Source: Pseudoscleropodium purum
Lineage: Eukaryota > Streptophyta > Bryopsida > Hypnales > Brachytheciaceae
Reading direction: 5' to 3'
Length of the DNA: 64,000 bases
Assembly (NCBI GenBank): GCA_963969395.1
Contig: OZ017799.1
Coordinates: 1,242,501 to 1,306,500 of the forward strand
The notes under the pieces were generated by a model, which had not been told where the DNA came from, made no database searches, and saw only the letters and a list, made by a program, of their open reading frames with translations. Positions within the stretch are counted from its first letter, which is position 1. Every line of letters starts with the position of its first letter. The translations under genes and the position numbers were made by a program. Shown one piece after another: positions 25,401-37,578 of this stretch.

Positions 25401-28012
25401 TCTTAGTCAGGAAGTAAGTTTCTGTTTTTTTTAAGCTACTATAAATTTTCTCTGTTGATGATTTACTGCGCCAAGAATAGATTGTACCCATTGAAAGCTC
25501 TACACTAAGATTGAACATTAGTGTTCATGACATTAGTTACAAGCACTGATTTTGAATGTCCACAACTATACTATAGTACAATCTCTCTAAAATAATAAAC
25601 CTTTGTAAGGTAATATTGATTGTCAGTCTTGGCTTGGGTTGCATACAAATATCATTAATGCAAATGACCCTCCCTACTGTAGTATAGTCAATCAATCTTA
25701 GCCCTATTAGTTTAGAGTGGTTCTACTGTAATGGCATAATTGCATTATAACAAGACTAGTAGCACCACTTCCTTTGAGCCCAATTTATTTAGCATGAATT
25801 ATGAAGAGTAAATTTCTTCCTTTCTTGCATTTCATGGACTTTCAAGCAATATTGTTTGGAAAGACATTTGTTTCTTCATTGTCATGTCATCTTTTATTTG
25901 CCACATTATTTGTTCAAAACATGCTTGAATGAAACATATGTCTCTTTTTGTTGTTCCTTTTGTGTAGTAAGCACTTGCTTTAGTAGATTTATGACTTGTT
26001 TTGATTTCATTGTCTTTTCTTCTAGCTTTCTTTTAGTGTAGAGAGACTCTAATGTTACCAATACTAAATGCTATCTTGACACTTGTAGAAACCTGATTAG
26101 AAGGTCCTAAGGTGTCATCTTTTATATAAAAAAACAGTAGGATAAATAACAATATTGGCCAATATTGAATGTCACTAATACTAAAGTATTTTCTAAGGGT
26201 GTAGAAATCATAAATTAAATTCAAATAGTTTTTTAATTGGAAATGTGTCTTAATTGTGGCATATTGGTTGTGTGCAGACTTTGTATATGACCCTTTATCT
26301 CATTTCTTTTGATTGGATGGAGGTACATAACTTTCTCCTTCTAATTTTGGAACTTTGAACTCATGAAATATCCACTACTTCATATGCCTCTAAAGTTATT
26401 TTTATTATCTATGGCCTTCAAAATAAACTTTCTATTTTGAATTCAAGCTCAAAATAGTCATACACTTGTTGAGGATTTGCAACACAGTTGTTGCAGCATT
26501 ACATCATTAGGAGATGTCAAGCTTTGTAGTTCATGCTTCATGATTTATTTATGCAACACAATGTTTGTCTATTGAAATACTAACCCATTTGTAGAGTTTT
26601 GAAATGCAATTGTGAAACCATCTTTTCTTATACATACAAGCTCTAACATCCCTATTACTAATCCTTCTTGCTGGATGAAAGTGTCAATAATTAATTCTTA
26701 TGTGCATATTGGTGGCAGAATGGGCAACCTGTCAAACTTGAGTTCTTGAGAAACATAGATAATATGCATTCAAAATATTTTAAGAGCTTGGTCATGGCTG
26801 CTCCAGGTTACCTAATAAGGCAAATTGCCACCCTTGATGAGGTATGACTTCACTAACTTGAAATTCTCCTCTCTTAGTTCTATTTGGATTGCTTTTGTCG
26901 ACCATTGGTTTTCATTTGCGTCAATAGAGCCCATTTTTGTAGAGGTGACAACCAAGCATAGGATATGGTGAAGATGGTTATATACCATAACTTTGACCTT
27001 TTGTAGTGTTCTGGTGACCTTATTAGACACTTGGTTGAGCATGATTGAACATGATCCAACCATTGAAGTTGCCTCCAATAGTATGAAAGTACAACTTTAT
27101 TATGAAGATAACATCCCTTGCCACTCTATTGTTGAGTAGCTATTTCTTACAATCAAAGCTAGTTACTTTCACTTTCATGTTATTTAATCAATCATTCTAT
27201 ATCAATAATTTTAGATTTGCCTTACTCTCAACAATCCATTTTTTTTATGGAACACAATTACAACATATAATGTTGTGATGACCTTTTGAGACACTTGATT
27301 GATTACAATCGAATAGGATCCAACCATTCGGGTCATGGCAAGTATTGTGAAAGTTCATGTATATTACAAAATATAAAAATAAAATCTTTCACTAGTCTTG
27401 TTGTTAGCAATGATACTCCTCACTATAAGGTTGTAAGGTAGTCTACTCTAAATGCACCTATGTTCAAAAAGTAATCATGACATAGAGATACAGTTTGCTC
27501 TCTTCAATGTACCAATAATGTACATTTCAAAAGGTAGTCGCTTACAATGACCATTGTGTTTCAACTTCAAAAACTTTGTAACTAATTCCACAAAAATTCA
27601 AAAAATACAAAATGACTTGGGTTAAATGCCAATTCTATTATTTTCTTCCTCCAAATATTGATTGAAAATTGTTTCAAGGAGTTTTAGCTTCCCCCAAGTG
27701 CAATTAGCTCTTAAATGGTCACTTTAAAAGCAGACTACCCTCAACTTTCTTGCTACCTAATATGAATGAATAATTTCAAAACTGTCTTATTAAACTCTGA
27801 ATATTAGTCTCTATTTTTTTCAGATCAAGCTTGCAACAAATATGTGCATACACTTTGATCATCAAAAGTATTGCTTCGACAATTCTCCACAAGCACCTTG
27901 CGAGCCTCCTACTCAACCTCACCTCCACTTGGTTGCATCAAGACGAAGAGGACGCTCTAGAAGTCATCCTCGAAAAAGAACAAGATCTAGAAGCAAAATT
28001 AGATCGTTTTGA
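22495..28012 (+). CDS. Unrecognised multi-exon unit, possibly partly decayed
   Basis: A series of plus-strand segments bounded by AG and GT, each open in a frame that joins the next. Best supported: 24216-24300, 24429-24478, 24674-24713 and 24821-24926 (phases fit; give RIAALVKAFSLAFTHKMEF, ANELSRNIAHFM, LGDVLAHVSSRSSKNAM, YFGHFSYGCEQSQQHGAID). A second chain is 25111-25179, 25311-25413, 26719-26841 and 27824-28012 (EVMSRRFPCLHLHLYQNSLY, KLEFLRNIDNMHSKYF, then a basic Arg/Ser tail ending in TGA). The two chains do not join in phase at 24926/25111, and 23830-24060 is open in three frames with breaks, so a missed exon, a sequence error or pseudogene decay is likely. Possible starts are ATGGCGCCAGTGG at 22495 or ATGGCCATGGAG near 23333. 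I do not recognise the family. Confidence 0.45.
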
Positions 28013-30407
28013 TCACACTTGGTAAGGTATGACACAAGTTTTTCTGCATGAAAGTGGAACCTCTCTAAAGCAATCAACTCTCAAAGTAATAAATCTCTCT
28101 AAGGTTAATATTACTACAAATGATCCTCCCCCTAATGTGATAACCTCTTTAATGTTGTTTAAAAACGTAATTATTACAAATGACCCCCCCTAATGTAATA
28201 ACCTCTCTAATGTAATATAGTTAGCCAATCTTAGCCCTATTACTGTACTTTAGAGAGTTTCTACTATAGTGGGAAACACAATTATCAAAAGTTTGAATTG
28301 CATGACTTTAGAAAGAAACATGATTTTTAGTAAAATTAAATTGTTTCAAGCCACAATACATCCTAGTGAAAAGATTCTCTTATGATTTATGAGGAGGTTT
28401 TCCTATTGTCATGTATGGTAATTGTGCAATACCATACTTGGTGGTTAGGGTTGGCATTCATTTTCAAATAGTTAATTTAAGCTACAAATGATTAAAGATA
28501 GAAAAATCCATTTTTGCCATACAATTTTTTTTTAAATTAAATAATATTGTAGTATAGGGATTTCAACTTTGTTATTCAATTATTACCATAGTATTCAGGT
28601 TATCTAGTGTGCCACTTTGTTTTGAATGATTTTTTTGTTGTATAGTTAATCATCTTGCAAATAGTTCTTTATGACTTGATGATAGTACTATTCTTTTTTT
28701 TATGCTTCAATGGCTATTAGGGTGCCCATGGTATTTTTGAACCTTCACAACATAGCCCTTTTCCATGTGAAGAATGTTGGTTCTAATATTTTAGCATTTT
28801 TTTGTGTGCAAAGTGTTCTAATGAAGAGAATTGAGAACTGAAAAATAAGAAGTGTATTGCTAACTTAAGCATTAGATCATTGATGCCAACAAGAATGAAT
28901 GAGTTATTGTGAATGAGAAGTTTGATGCTAGCTTGTATATTAGATCACCAATGCCAATGAGTTATTGTAAACGGTATTGTGTATTGTGAGATTTGTGTTT
29001 CAAGTACTATCAATTTGTAGTTGGAACCCAAGCTCAACTATGCTTTGATTGGAGAAACAAAAATTCTTATACTAGCTAGTAGTGCATCAAATTCCTAAGG
29101 TTAGTCTAGCTATCTCTTGCTAGATTTTAATCTTGGCAAACAACTATATATGCCAAAATTGAAATTAAGAAAATAGATAATGCAATCACCTCCTAATACT
29201 AGGTATTGAGTTCATTGAACAAGTAAAATCCCTAACAAGATGTATTTTTGAGCAAAGAGTGCATGTGATGAGTGTCCCATATCATCAACACATGTAGAAG
29301 TTATGATGTTTCCTTTATTTAGTATAGGATGCATTATTTTTTAGGTTTAATGCTAATTCAAAATATTTATATTAATATATTCTTGAATGGATAAGATTGG
29401 AAAACCATTTAGCAAGTTACTTGTTGATTGACTCATTGTTCACTATTTTTATTTTGGTCAATGAATGATGGAGAATCCACTTTACAATGAACAAAACATT
29501 CACACTTCAAAGTACTTCTTTGAATTCTATCTTCTATGCTTGAAAACCACATTCACTATGTGTATTGACAAATACTTAATGGACCAATCATAGACCATCT
29601 CATCCAATTCATATCCATTTTGTTAATAGTAAGTGTTACATGATTTACATTAGTTATTTTTCTAAAGTCAAATATAACTAAATTTGACAAATTTTTGGAT
29701 CCAATTGCAAACCTTCAAGATTTTTTGAAAAACACACATTATTCAATCAAACTTGAACCAAAAAAATTATTGTAAAATGCCAAAAATGGTATTGTACTTA
29801 TCAAAATAATAGATAACAAAAATATTGCGCAAATTAAATTATTAACCTCGGTCAACCAAACTCTTGAAGCCACCTGCTCACGGATTTATCACTATCACAT
29901 AATCTTAATGCATGAGAGTTTTATTGTTGTGGCATGTTTTGATTAGTTAAAGAGAGGCACATTAAGACTCATAATGCTCATTATTTGTCTAAGTTGCCTT
30001 GTGCAAATTTTCAGCATGGTGGGTATGAAGTAAAAATTTCATTGGTCTAGCAGTGAAAGAAATTTGAGAAAAATCTCTAAGGTAGGACTCCCAAAACCGC
30101 CACTTTTTGCTATTGAGCCTATTTGCTATTATTAGGCTGGTCAGATTTTCAAATGTTCTTGTTGGCAAGTGAAAGGAGGTTCCAACACACCAGAGAACAT
30201 GGCATTTGGATATTGTATGCAAAAGTTATTAAGGAATAAAGTTTGGTTCTAAAAGTGTTTCTTCCACATAGGTACAAAACTGACTTCGGAGATGTACACA
30301 GAGTATAGATGGTGGTTTAAGGTCAGCAGCAACACATTTGGGTGTACCTACCTTACTACTACCAACAAATATTAACTTAGTGGGTGCAGATCCACCAAAC
30401 ATAATCT
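28013..30407. other. AT-rich intergenic DNA with dispersed repeats
   Basis: 28050-28270 carries short motifs (ACCTCTCTAATG, AATGACCCTCC-like) repeated within itself and also seen near 25570-25730 in the preceding gene's long intron. 30030-30240 is an inverted fragment of dispersed family B. No gene seen. Confidence 0.5.
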
Positions 30408-30545
30408 AAATAAATGTAGGAGAGTTTCACCGATGTGACATGTTTATTAAGCAATCAAAGAAGTCAAAGAGCTCAAAATAAATGTAGGAGAGTTTCACCG
30501 ATGTGACATTGTTTATTAAGCAATCAAAGAAGTCAAAGAGCTCAA
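30408..30545. repeat. Near-perfect 68-bp tandem duplication
   Basis: Unit 1 at 30408-30475 and unit 2 from 30476 are almost identical (AAATAAATGTAGGAGAGTTT to AAGTCAAAGAGCTC); unit 2 has one extra T. The similarity suggests a recent duplication. Confidence 0.85.
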
Positions 30546-30747
30546 CTCTCCTAAATTGAGATTATGGCTGGTAATTGCAAAGTAGACCAAGTCATCCAAA
30601 ATAAATCACAGGTCAGTACCAACCTGGCCACATGCAACTCATTGTTTTAGATAACTTAGCCTGCTTTGCAATTCCAAAAATCCAGAATGGGCGTTTTCAT
30701 AATCTGTAAGAAATCGACTTCCCTGGAAAGAAACCAGATTGAGAGAA

Positions 30748-31070
30748 CCAACAAGTTTGCAAATCTAGTTGAAGCTGAATTCATTAGTTACCATCACGAC
30801 AGGATTCGATCGAAAGATTCAAGCTACAGATCGTTCCAAACACATTGTCTCACACACCTGTGCGTTACGAGATCAATCCATGAACAAAAGCGAGCATACA
30901 AACCCGATTGAAGAATGCCAGAGAACTAATTAACAAGTTTGCAAATCTAGTCGAAGCTGAATTGTTACGTTACCATCACGACAAGATTCGAAAGTTTCAA
31001 GCTATAGATCGCTCCAAACACATTGCCGGGCACACCTGTGCGTTACGCTCTCAATCCTTGAATACAAGCT
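30748..31070. repeat. Diverged tandem duplication, period about 185 bp
   Basis: AACAAGTTTGCAAATCTAGT and following sequence (GAAGCTGAATT, TTACCATCACGAC, CCTGTGCGTTACG) occur from about 30749 and again from about 30935. It lies just beyond the stop of the 90-residue minus-strand gene, so it may be in that gene's 3' flank. Confidence 0.75.
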
Positions 31071-31132
31071 AGCGGTTTGAAGAGAAGCATTGCCAAATTG
31101 TCGGAAGCAGCAACATCGATCGATCTCCGTCG

Positions 31133-31530
31133 TCAAAAGAACGTGTCCCGCTTCTTGAAACCGTCTTTGAGGTTGGGATCCCTCACGCCGTTGTGGCCGG
31201 CGCTCATGAACGAACTGGAGCCTTTGTTACTGGGAGTGCCGAGCGCGTCACCGATCTTGGGAGCCTGCCCGATCTTGCTTCGAGGGGGTGAGGATCCTCC
31301 CGCCGGATTGCTGGGTCCGTTCCGGCTGCACGCTTCACGATTCTTCTGCAAGAAATTCACGCTGCCGGTTCCACGTACACTGTACCTTCCTGCATTTCAA
31401 GCATAGCAATCACTACCATCATGACACAAAAGCCGCCCTAAAAATTAAAAGCGTGTGCAAAATTCATGAAGGAGAACATTAACGCCGGCGAACGATGACG
31501 CACGACAGCATTACCGGTATTGTTTCCCAT
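31133..31530 (-). CDS. Small basic Gly/Ser-rich protein, two exons, unrecognised
   Basis: Exon 1 at 31530-31515 (ATGGGAAACAATACC plus one base) and exon 2 at 31389-31133 join across a 125-bp intron (GTAATG donor, TGCAG acceptor) and give 90 residues plus TGA. The protein is basic, rich in Gly, Ser, Asn and Lys, without membrane segments or a signal peptide; it includes RGTGSVNFLQKNRE, SKIGQAPKIGDALG and SFMSAGHNGVRDPNLKDGF, ending KKRDTFF. Coding support comes from GC-rich third positions in an otherwise AT-rich area and from the exact phase fit; exon 1 is only 16 bp, so the start is less certain than the body. I do not recognise a family. Its neighbour upstream is the candidate plus-strand unit at 32078. 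Confidence 0.6.
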
Positions 31531-32077
31531 GTAGGAATTCACAAGCTACGGGAATCAACCCTAAACTTCCTGCCCTATTTTGATACGGTATTGTCAAAAT
31601 TCGTTTGCAGCTTGACCATTTATATCTTTACAATTTTTTTGAGTTTTAGTTTCTACTGTGTGAAGTCAAATGATGTCTGTGAATTTCCAAAATTTGAAAT
31701 GATTCGGTGAAATATTGCAATTGATAGAACTTCTGCAGTGAAATTCAATGAAAAATTGATACAAATAACAAAACATATTCAATAGACTTAAATTTTTCGC
31801 ATAAGATGCAAGTACCACTGGAAAATAAACTCTCAATCACCTATACTAAACTTTGATTATAACTTTTAAGTCAAGTTTCAATTAGAGCTTGGAATTGCAA
31901 TAAACCACTCAATGCTTATTTTCTTTAAGATTTTCAAAACGAATCAGAAACTATACTTTAGAAATTTTCATCTCCGGCTTGAATTTTGGAATTTGGACAG
32001 TCATTGAGGAAGTCGAAGCTATCTGCAGTTACACCGCTTTGAGGGACATTGCTTGAAGCGCGGATATTGATAGAGTT

Positions 32078-32750
32078 TTGTATGGAATGGTAAGGAAAAT
32101 GGCAGGTATTAGGGTTTGCTTACCCAAATCCCGGTTGCTTAGGTATGAAAGTGGCACGGACGAGCAGTGGCCTACTATAGAGCTGGTAGGCATGGTCGAA
32201 TGTTTACTGCCAGTATCGATCTTGGATGGAGATTTCGAGCTTCGGACGGTATTTTTCATCTTCACTGCAACACCGAAAGTTCTCAATGGTTGCAATCGTA
32301 TCATGCAACGCTCATTTCACGGTCGTTCCATGAGCGATTCTCAGTACGTTCTCACCAAGCAATGGTTGCCACTTAGAATTATGAACGGCGCTAGAGTGTT
32401 GATGATCGCATGCACCCTTGAAAGATTTGTCCTCCCTGTTCTTTGCATGATGGTGGACTCGAGTTCTAGGGTTCCTGACGTTCCTACCGGAGAGGTACGC
32501 GTAACCTCGTTAATTAAAATCGAGGCATGGATTGTCCAATGTCAAGTATCTCGACAGAGATGGAAACTCATCGGGGCTGGCCGGCTGTAAGCAATCTAGC
32601 AGTTAGACTTAAAAGATGGACAGAATTAGTGCGCTGGGGGCTCTTTATCTGTTAATCTCTGTTTTTTGCTTCTGGATGAAGCTAAGCAGCCGTTCGGTGC
32701 AATTCTCGCAGGCGTGACGGTTGGAAGTTCCGTGATCGTGAAAATCACTC
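32078..32750 (+). CDS. Candidate two-exon unit, unrecognised
   Basis: An open frame from ATG near 32078 runs through higher-GC sequence to GGAGAG|GTACGC at about 32496 (about 140 codons). A possible second exon follows a pyrimidine-rich tract and AAGCAG at about 32679, reading PFGAILAGVTVGSSVIVKIT before a GTAAGT donor near 32751 or a stop. The second exon is open in another frame too, which weakens the model. An AGGGTT motif, common in plant 5' leaders, occurs inside. It may be a 5' part of a gene or a chance frame. Confidence 0.25.
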
Positions 32751-33470
32751 TGTAAGTCTTGTGAACTCTTCGTTGATATGAACAAACGGCAAGAAATGCA
32801 ATTGCGCGCGGTGGATCATGCATCGCACGTTTGTTCATTCGCCGTGTGTTGCTCTTGTTGTTGCAGTTCTTAAGAGGACGATTGTTAGACAATTCGTCAA
32901 TCTTCGACGGTAATTTCTTAAGGTTACCTCATTCAGTTTGGAGACCTTCTGAAATAATAGAGATCCAGAAACTAATTGACAAGTGTTTCTTAAAATTACA
33001 TCATTCATCATCGTGTGATGATGTAGCTTTCTGAGACAATGGAGATCGAGAAAACTACTTAACAACCTTCTTGCTCAAGATGGGTATTGTGCAGCAGTTA
33101 TCGATCTTTGTATAAGCATGCATCAACAAGTCAAGACGCGTGAGACATATCTGCTAGCGAAACTATTGTCACAGGCATCCTTAACACTGTTGCTACTAGA
33201 AGTTTGCGTTAATCCTATAAAAAAAACCAATGAAACCTTATACGGAGTAATGTTTACTGTGACAAGATAGAGGGGAGAGGTTCAAAGTTCTCATGTTAAT
33301 TGCATTACTGACTAAAATGCAGTAGAGTCTCAGCTACTTAGCACTGTGAGCTGATCGAAGGGCTTGGCCCTGACTCAAACCTCTCAAATTGTCGCAAGTT
33401 GTACTCCAGAAATGACCAGTCTGGATAAAATGATTCGCAGCAGGAGTTGTATTTGGAGACGTTTACAGCG

Positions 33471-34996
33471 TCAGCGAGCAGTTGTTTGGAATTGGTCGAA
33501 GTACTCGGGCGCAATCTGGTACAAGTGGGTCTCCAAGTGCTCGAGTTGAGCTCTGCAATCAATATTCCAGTTTTAGAACTCATCGTCAGAATTTTGTGCA
33601 TAGATGCATCCCAGCATTTAACAAAGACAGACCAAAGACGAAAAGGACGCCCGTTCATGTGGTGCAAGTGTGACAGACATCCTCAGATTTCTCCAATCAT
33701 GTCTGCATCAAGCAGGAAGCGGACTGAATTTCAAATCGGACAGAGCGCTTACTCTTTAAATTTTTCTTGGCTCCTCTTCAGCATCTCCCTCTCGATCTTT
33801 TTATCTCGGTCAAATATCTGTGCTTTGATCTGTTTCACAATGCAAGTGTATAAATCAACAATTCTAGGAATAATCTCGGCATGGTCCTCGCTTCTTATTT
33901 GAAAGTCAGTCCCTCCGTGCACTTACATTTTCTTCCATCAGACGCATGCGTTTGCGATTCTCGATATCCTTTTGGATCCAGTCAATTCTGGCCTTGGACT
34001 CCTGCTCTTTCTTCTGCATAGCCAGTTGTTCTTGCCACAACCGAGTGTGATTCACAGACAGCTGGATTGCGGTACTCTTCTGCGGTTCCAAGTCTTGATC
34101 GTCGTAGCGGAGCTTGTCGAAAGGTCCGATCTGAAATTGCCCGAAACAACGACGGGTCAGTGGCCGCTTTCGATCTCTCTTTCTACCACTACGCCTGTCA
34201 GCAAGTTCAGCAACCTTAAAAACGACCTATTCGGATTTTGTGTAGACGATAGTAATGGAACTTGCCCTGTCATTCACGGAGAGAAGGTGCAATTTCTCGT
34301 CTACATCTCTTTGTAATCTGCACCTCTGCTGCTCTTGCCAGTACTGCTCATACTCCATGCTGTTAATCTTCCTGTCCCTACTGTTACGATCAAACCCGAG
34401 GACCCAGCCACTTGTGTAAGACCTCGGGAACTATTTCAAATCTATTAACTGCGAGAACTCATCAAATCTATTGCCGAAACAGAAGCAGAGATCCTGTCTT
34501 ACTCGATTACTTCTTCGGCTTTCTTCATGGAATCGATTTTCGCAAGCTCCCATTGCTCTGCCACCCGTTCAGATTTTTCATCAGAAGGTCTACAATGATG
34601 ATCGACCATCAGACACGAATTTCGACTACAGAGTTGAGGCTACACACCGAATTGCTCCTTGACTTTCTCTTGTTTGAGTCGGTACTCAATCTCGGCTTTC
34701 ACTTGCTTGTCCAGGGCTTCCTTATCCACCTGGTATACGGTCAGAGCATGAGATCAAGTTGGAGCTCTCGTGATATACAAAACGGCCGTGAGCGAAACAA
34801 GGCTTTAAATCCACTATTACACTGGAATCGGTACATGAAACAAATCAAGTGATGGGAGTGAAATCGGTACCGCAATGTTGTACTTAGGGTTTCCGAGAAT
34901 CCTTTTCCTCCGTTCTTCCATGTCAAATTGGCGTACTCGCGAAAATTCCCGAGTGCCAAGCACGGCATAAGGGCTGGACCCGGACATCCCCGCCAT
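33471..34996 (-). CDS. RIB43A: RIB43A-like coiled-coil protein of ciliary microtubules, 7 exons
   Basis: Exons 34996-34871, 34729-34648, 34557-34503, 34359-34278, 34130-33927, 33829-33753 and 33552-33471; all GT-AG, consistent phase, 235 residues. The start ATGGCGGGGATGTCC lies in a good plant context. Family traits: an N-terminal MEERRKRI...NPKYN-VDKEALDKQVKAEIE motif, long charged coiled coils, a central FDKL--DDQDLEP segment followed by TRLWQEQLAMQKKEQ, and a C-terminal APEYFDQFQTTAR that matches the family's usual ending. RIB43A proteins sit in the wall of axonemal doublet microtubules, so in a plant the likely site is the sperm flagellum. It is shorter than the roughly 370-residue animal and algal members; the reduction lies in the middle and C-terminal coils, unless an exon was missed. 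Expression restricted to antheridia would be expected but is inference. Confidence 0.75.
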
Positions 34997-35645
34997 CTTG
35001 TACTTCAAACCGGCCGGAAGGTGTTTCCCTGATGCAAGAGAAAAACACTTCGAATCTCTCACCAGGTAGAGTGCAGATCCTCCATATCACCTTCGACGTT
35101 GCGAACAATCTGCCTGTGACCCATATAGAATTACGTACCCGGAATGGTCAAAATGTGACAGAAATGCTTTGGCAGAGCATCCCCGAAAGCATCTCAGTTG
35201 AAGTCATCAATTGGCCTTTGCAAGCAGATGTGTACGCCAGGGTAGGTCAAGCCCAAGTCCATTCAAAGCCCAAGCAAGAGACTAGTTTCACATGCTTCAT
35301 ATTAACCGCAATTGATCGAGTATCAGTGTAGCCAAAAATTTGTTGAATGCATTGCTGCTTGGGTTGACAGCGAATGCACAGCACTTGAATTGAATCAGAG
35401 GTCGCCACAGTAGCAACGGAAGAAGGAGGAAGACTCAAGGGGAAAGGTCCCGGAGCAGTTAAACCGGGGGAAGCTTGGACTCCCTTCAGCAGACATGTTG
35501 CGGACTTTGTTATCGCTCCAACTGACAGCCAGGCGGCTGTAGTCTCTTCAATGTGAAGAGACAGTCTGAGATAGCAAACAGTAACTCTTGGTGGTCTCCC
35601 TTGGAAGAACGAAACTATAGAATTCAACACTGGAACGCTGGGCTA
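34997..35645. other. Upstream flank of the RIB43A-like gene
   Basis: Two opposite open frames (35032-35331 plus, 99 codons; 35247-35630 minus, 127 codons) overlap here. Neither has a recognisable motif, and the plus frame covers the likely promoter of the RIB43A-like gene. I regard both as unproven. Confidence 0.5.
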
Positions 35646-35649
35646 GTTA

Positions 35650-35840
35650 CTATGGAAATCATCCTTTTGGGTATCGTGTGAATCACTTGCTTACAAAAAT
35701 CCAAGAGCACTCATTGGAGGTTAATCTACTGTGTAAGACCTTCCTTTTCCACACAAAATGCAAAAGATGAACATTGCACTTGTGGCTTACATAGAGGGAT
35801 CCTTTATCATCCATCGGACACTTAATGTTTGTAGTGATAT
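35650..35840 (+). repeat. Dispersed repeat paired with 40160-40340
   Basis: About 180 bp align in the same orientation with 40160-40340: GGAAATCATCCTTTTGGGTA, GAGCACTCATTGGA, AGGATGAACAT-like and TTGTCATC-like blocks. The pair flanks the 36.6-39.4 kb gene segment. Confidence 0.65.
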
Positions 35841-36656
35841 TAGAGAGTTCAGCATTTGTTGATTGAAAATTTTTTTTAAATAGAAAATGAATCCAAAACA
35901 ATATTCTTCCTTAGAATAATTCAATTAGTGTGAATGGGAGTGTGAGTCGCTGCAAATTATTTCATATTGTATTTCTTTAAGTAGATTTTTTGAGGACTTT
36001 TTGTTATGTTACTTACTAGGAGAAGAAAGGAGTATCTCCTTTGCATAGGAGGGATCTCTTTTGTATAGATTTTTTAGCATCCTTTGAAGCATAAATTCAA
36101 ACACTTTTTCAAATTTAGTGAAAATATAGAGAAATTGATTCTACAAAGTTTGATCATATGACACCCCACATTGAACTCTTCATAAATCTTATTTTTGTTA
36201 CTTAATGGGGTGTTTTCAACATGAAAGATGTGTATATGAATGTTTCCTACATATATCTATGCAATCAAATTAAAAAATTCATCACCAATGCTTTTCAATC
36301 AATTATCATGTAAAACTATGAATATGAGATGAAACAATTTACCAAAAATCAATTTTTGCTTTTTGAAATTGAAATATGGTATGCTTGATTGGGATTGCAT
36401 AAGAATTGAATGTTAATTATGGAAAACAAAAAAATGCCAATTATATTCAATGTTATACAAAATTGTTTGAAGGGCACAATAGGCCGTTTGAAATATTATT
36501 GTACCCCATTATACAATACAAGAATCCCTCTAAACTTAATCTTAGAGGGTGATTTGAGGGGCTCAACACACTCACCAAATGTGACATGAGAATTTGAAGG
36601 TGCCTCTAAAAGATGCTATTTCAAAATCGTTCTCGTCTAAATTGCTGGGAGTCTGG

Positions 36657-37578
36657 CTATCTAGAGTCCTGCACTGAGGATGCTCTAAGAAGTAAACTCA
36701 CTAGTAAGAACTTTTTGCAATTTCTGATTAGTTTCAATGCTGATTTCAGTGATACTGCAAGCTCTTTTTTGTTATCATGGCCGACTTCAGTGAAATTGGC
36801 GCTGATCAGTGTAGTCCTACTTTTTCGAGCTGTGGGCACTTGAATAACACTCCATTCTAACAAATATGGCCGCATGTTCTCTGGTTTTGCAATGTTACCT
36901 GTAGAAGGCAGTCAGTCTTCATGTCGCAGAAATTCCATAGAAAATGCTTTTGTGATCCCTGGCAAGAGGGCGTTTAGCTAAAATACTGTCTAAACATGAC
37001 CCAGGAAGAAACCATTTGCTAAAATTCAAAGGAATGAGAAAGATGGCTTAGCAGATTTTTCTTAGCATGGTGCAATTCTTCCGGGTTCATTGAGAAATTG
37101 TTAAATACAAATGTGCACCTCTGCAATCACCGATCCTGATAATTACTTGCACACCTGTGCTGTGACTTATTTTCACCATGACTATCAATTTGATTTCAAA
37201 GCACTCAAAATAAAAAAGAAAACAGTTGGGCTTTGGGGAACCATAACCTACTTTATAAAGATTCACTTTATTCCGTGGGGGATTGCGAGTAATGAAGGTC
37301 TTCACGTTGCAAAAATTCTCCGCAAGATGGTTTGGCGGTGACCCAATTTCTAGTAGTATCCAGAGTTTTGGAGGAATTGCACATATCAAGCTTTTGCCCT
37401 TCTTGGTTGCCCTGAGCAGGTGCTTGAGGGAAGCGTGGACTACCTCAAAGTCACATAGAGAAATCCACCAATATGTGCCCCAACTGCACATAATTATCAG
37501 CGAAGAATAACTGTCAATCCAAGTGCAACCAAGTAGAACGAGCAAGGTAAAAAGGAGGAAGAAAAGCATTTCATTCAA
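36657..37578 (-). other. Unassigned exon-like open frames
   Basis: 36875-36657 opens after an ACCAG acceptor-like site with an ATG and reads TTLISANFTEVGHDNKKELA before a GTGAGT donor-like site near 36700. 37578-37087 is a 163-codon frame with a hydrophobic start (MLFFLLFTLLVLLG) and a GTAGG site inside. They could be exons of one minus-strand gene, but I cannot join them in phase with confidence and recognise nothing. Confidence 0.2.

Noticed and set aside
32029..32304. 91-codon minus-strand frame
   Set aside because: It overlaps the longer plus-strand candidate and shows no motif or splice logic.
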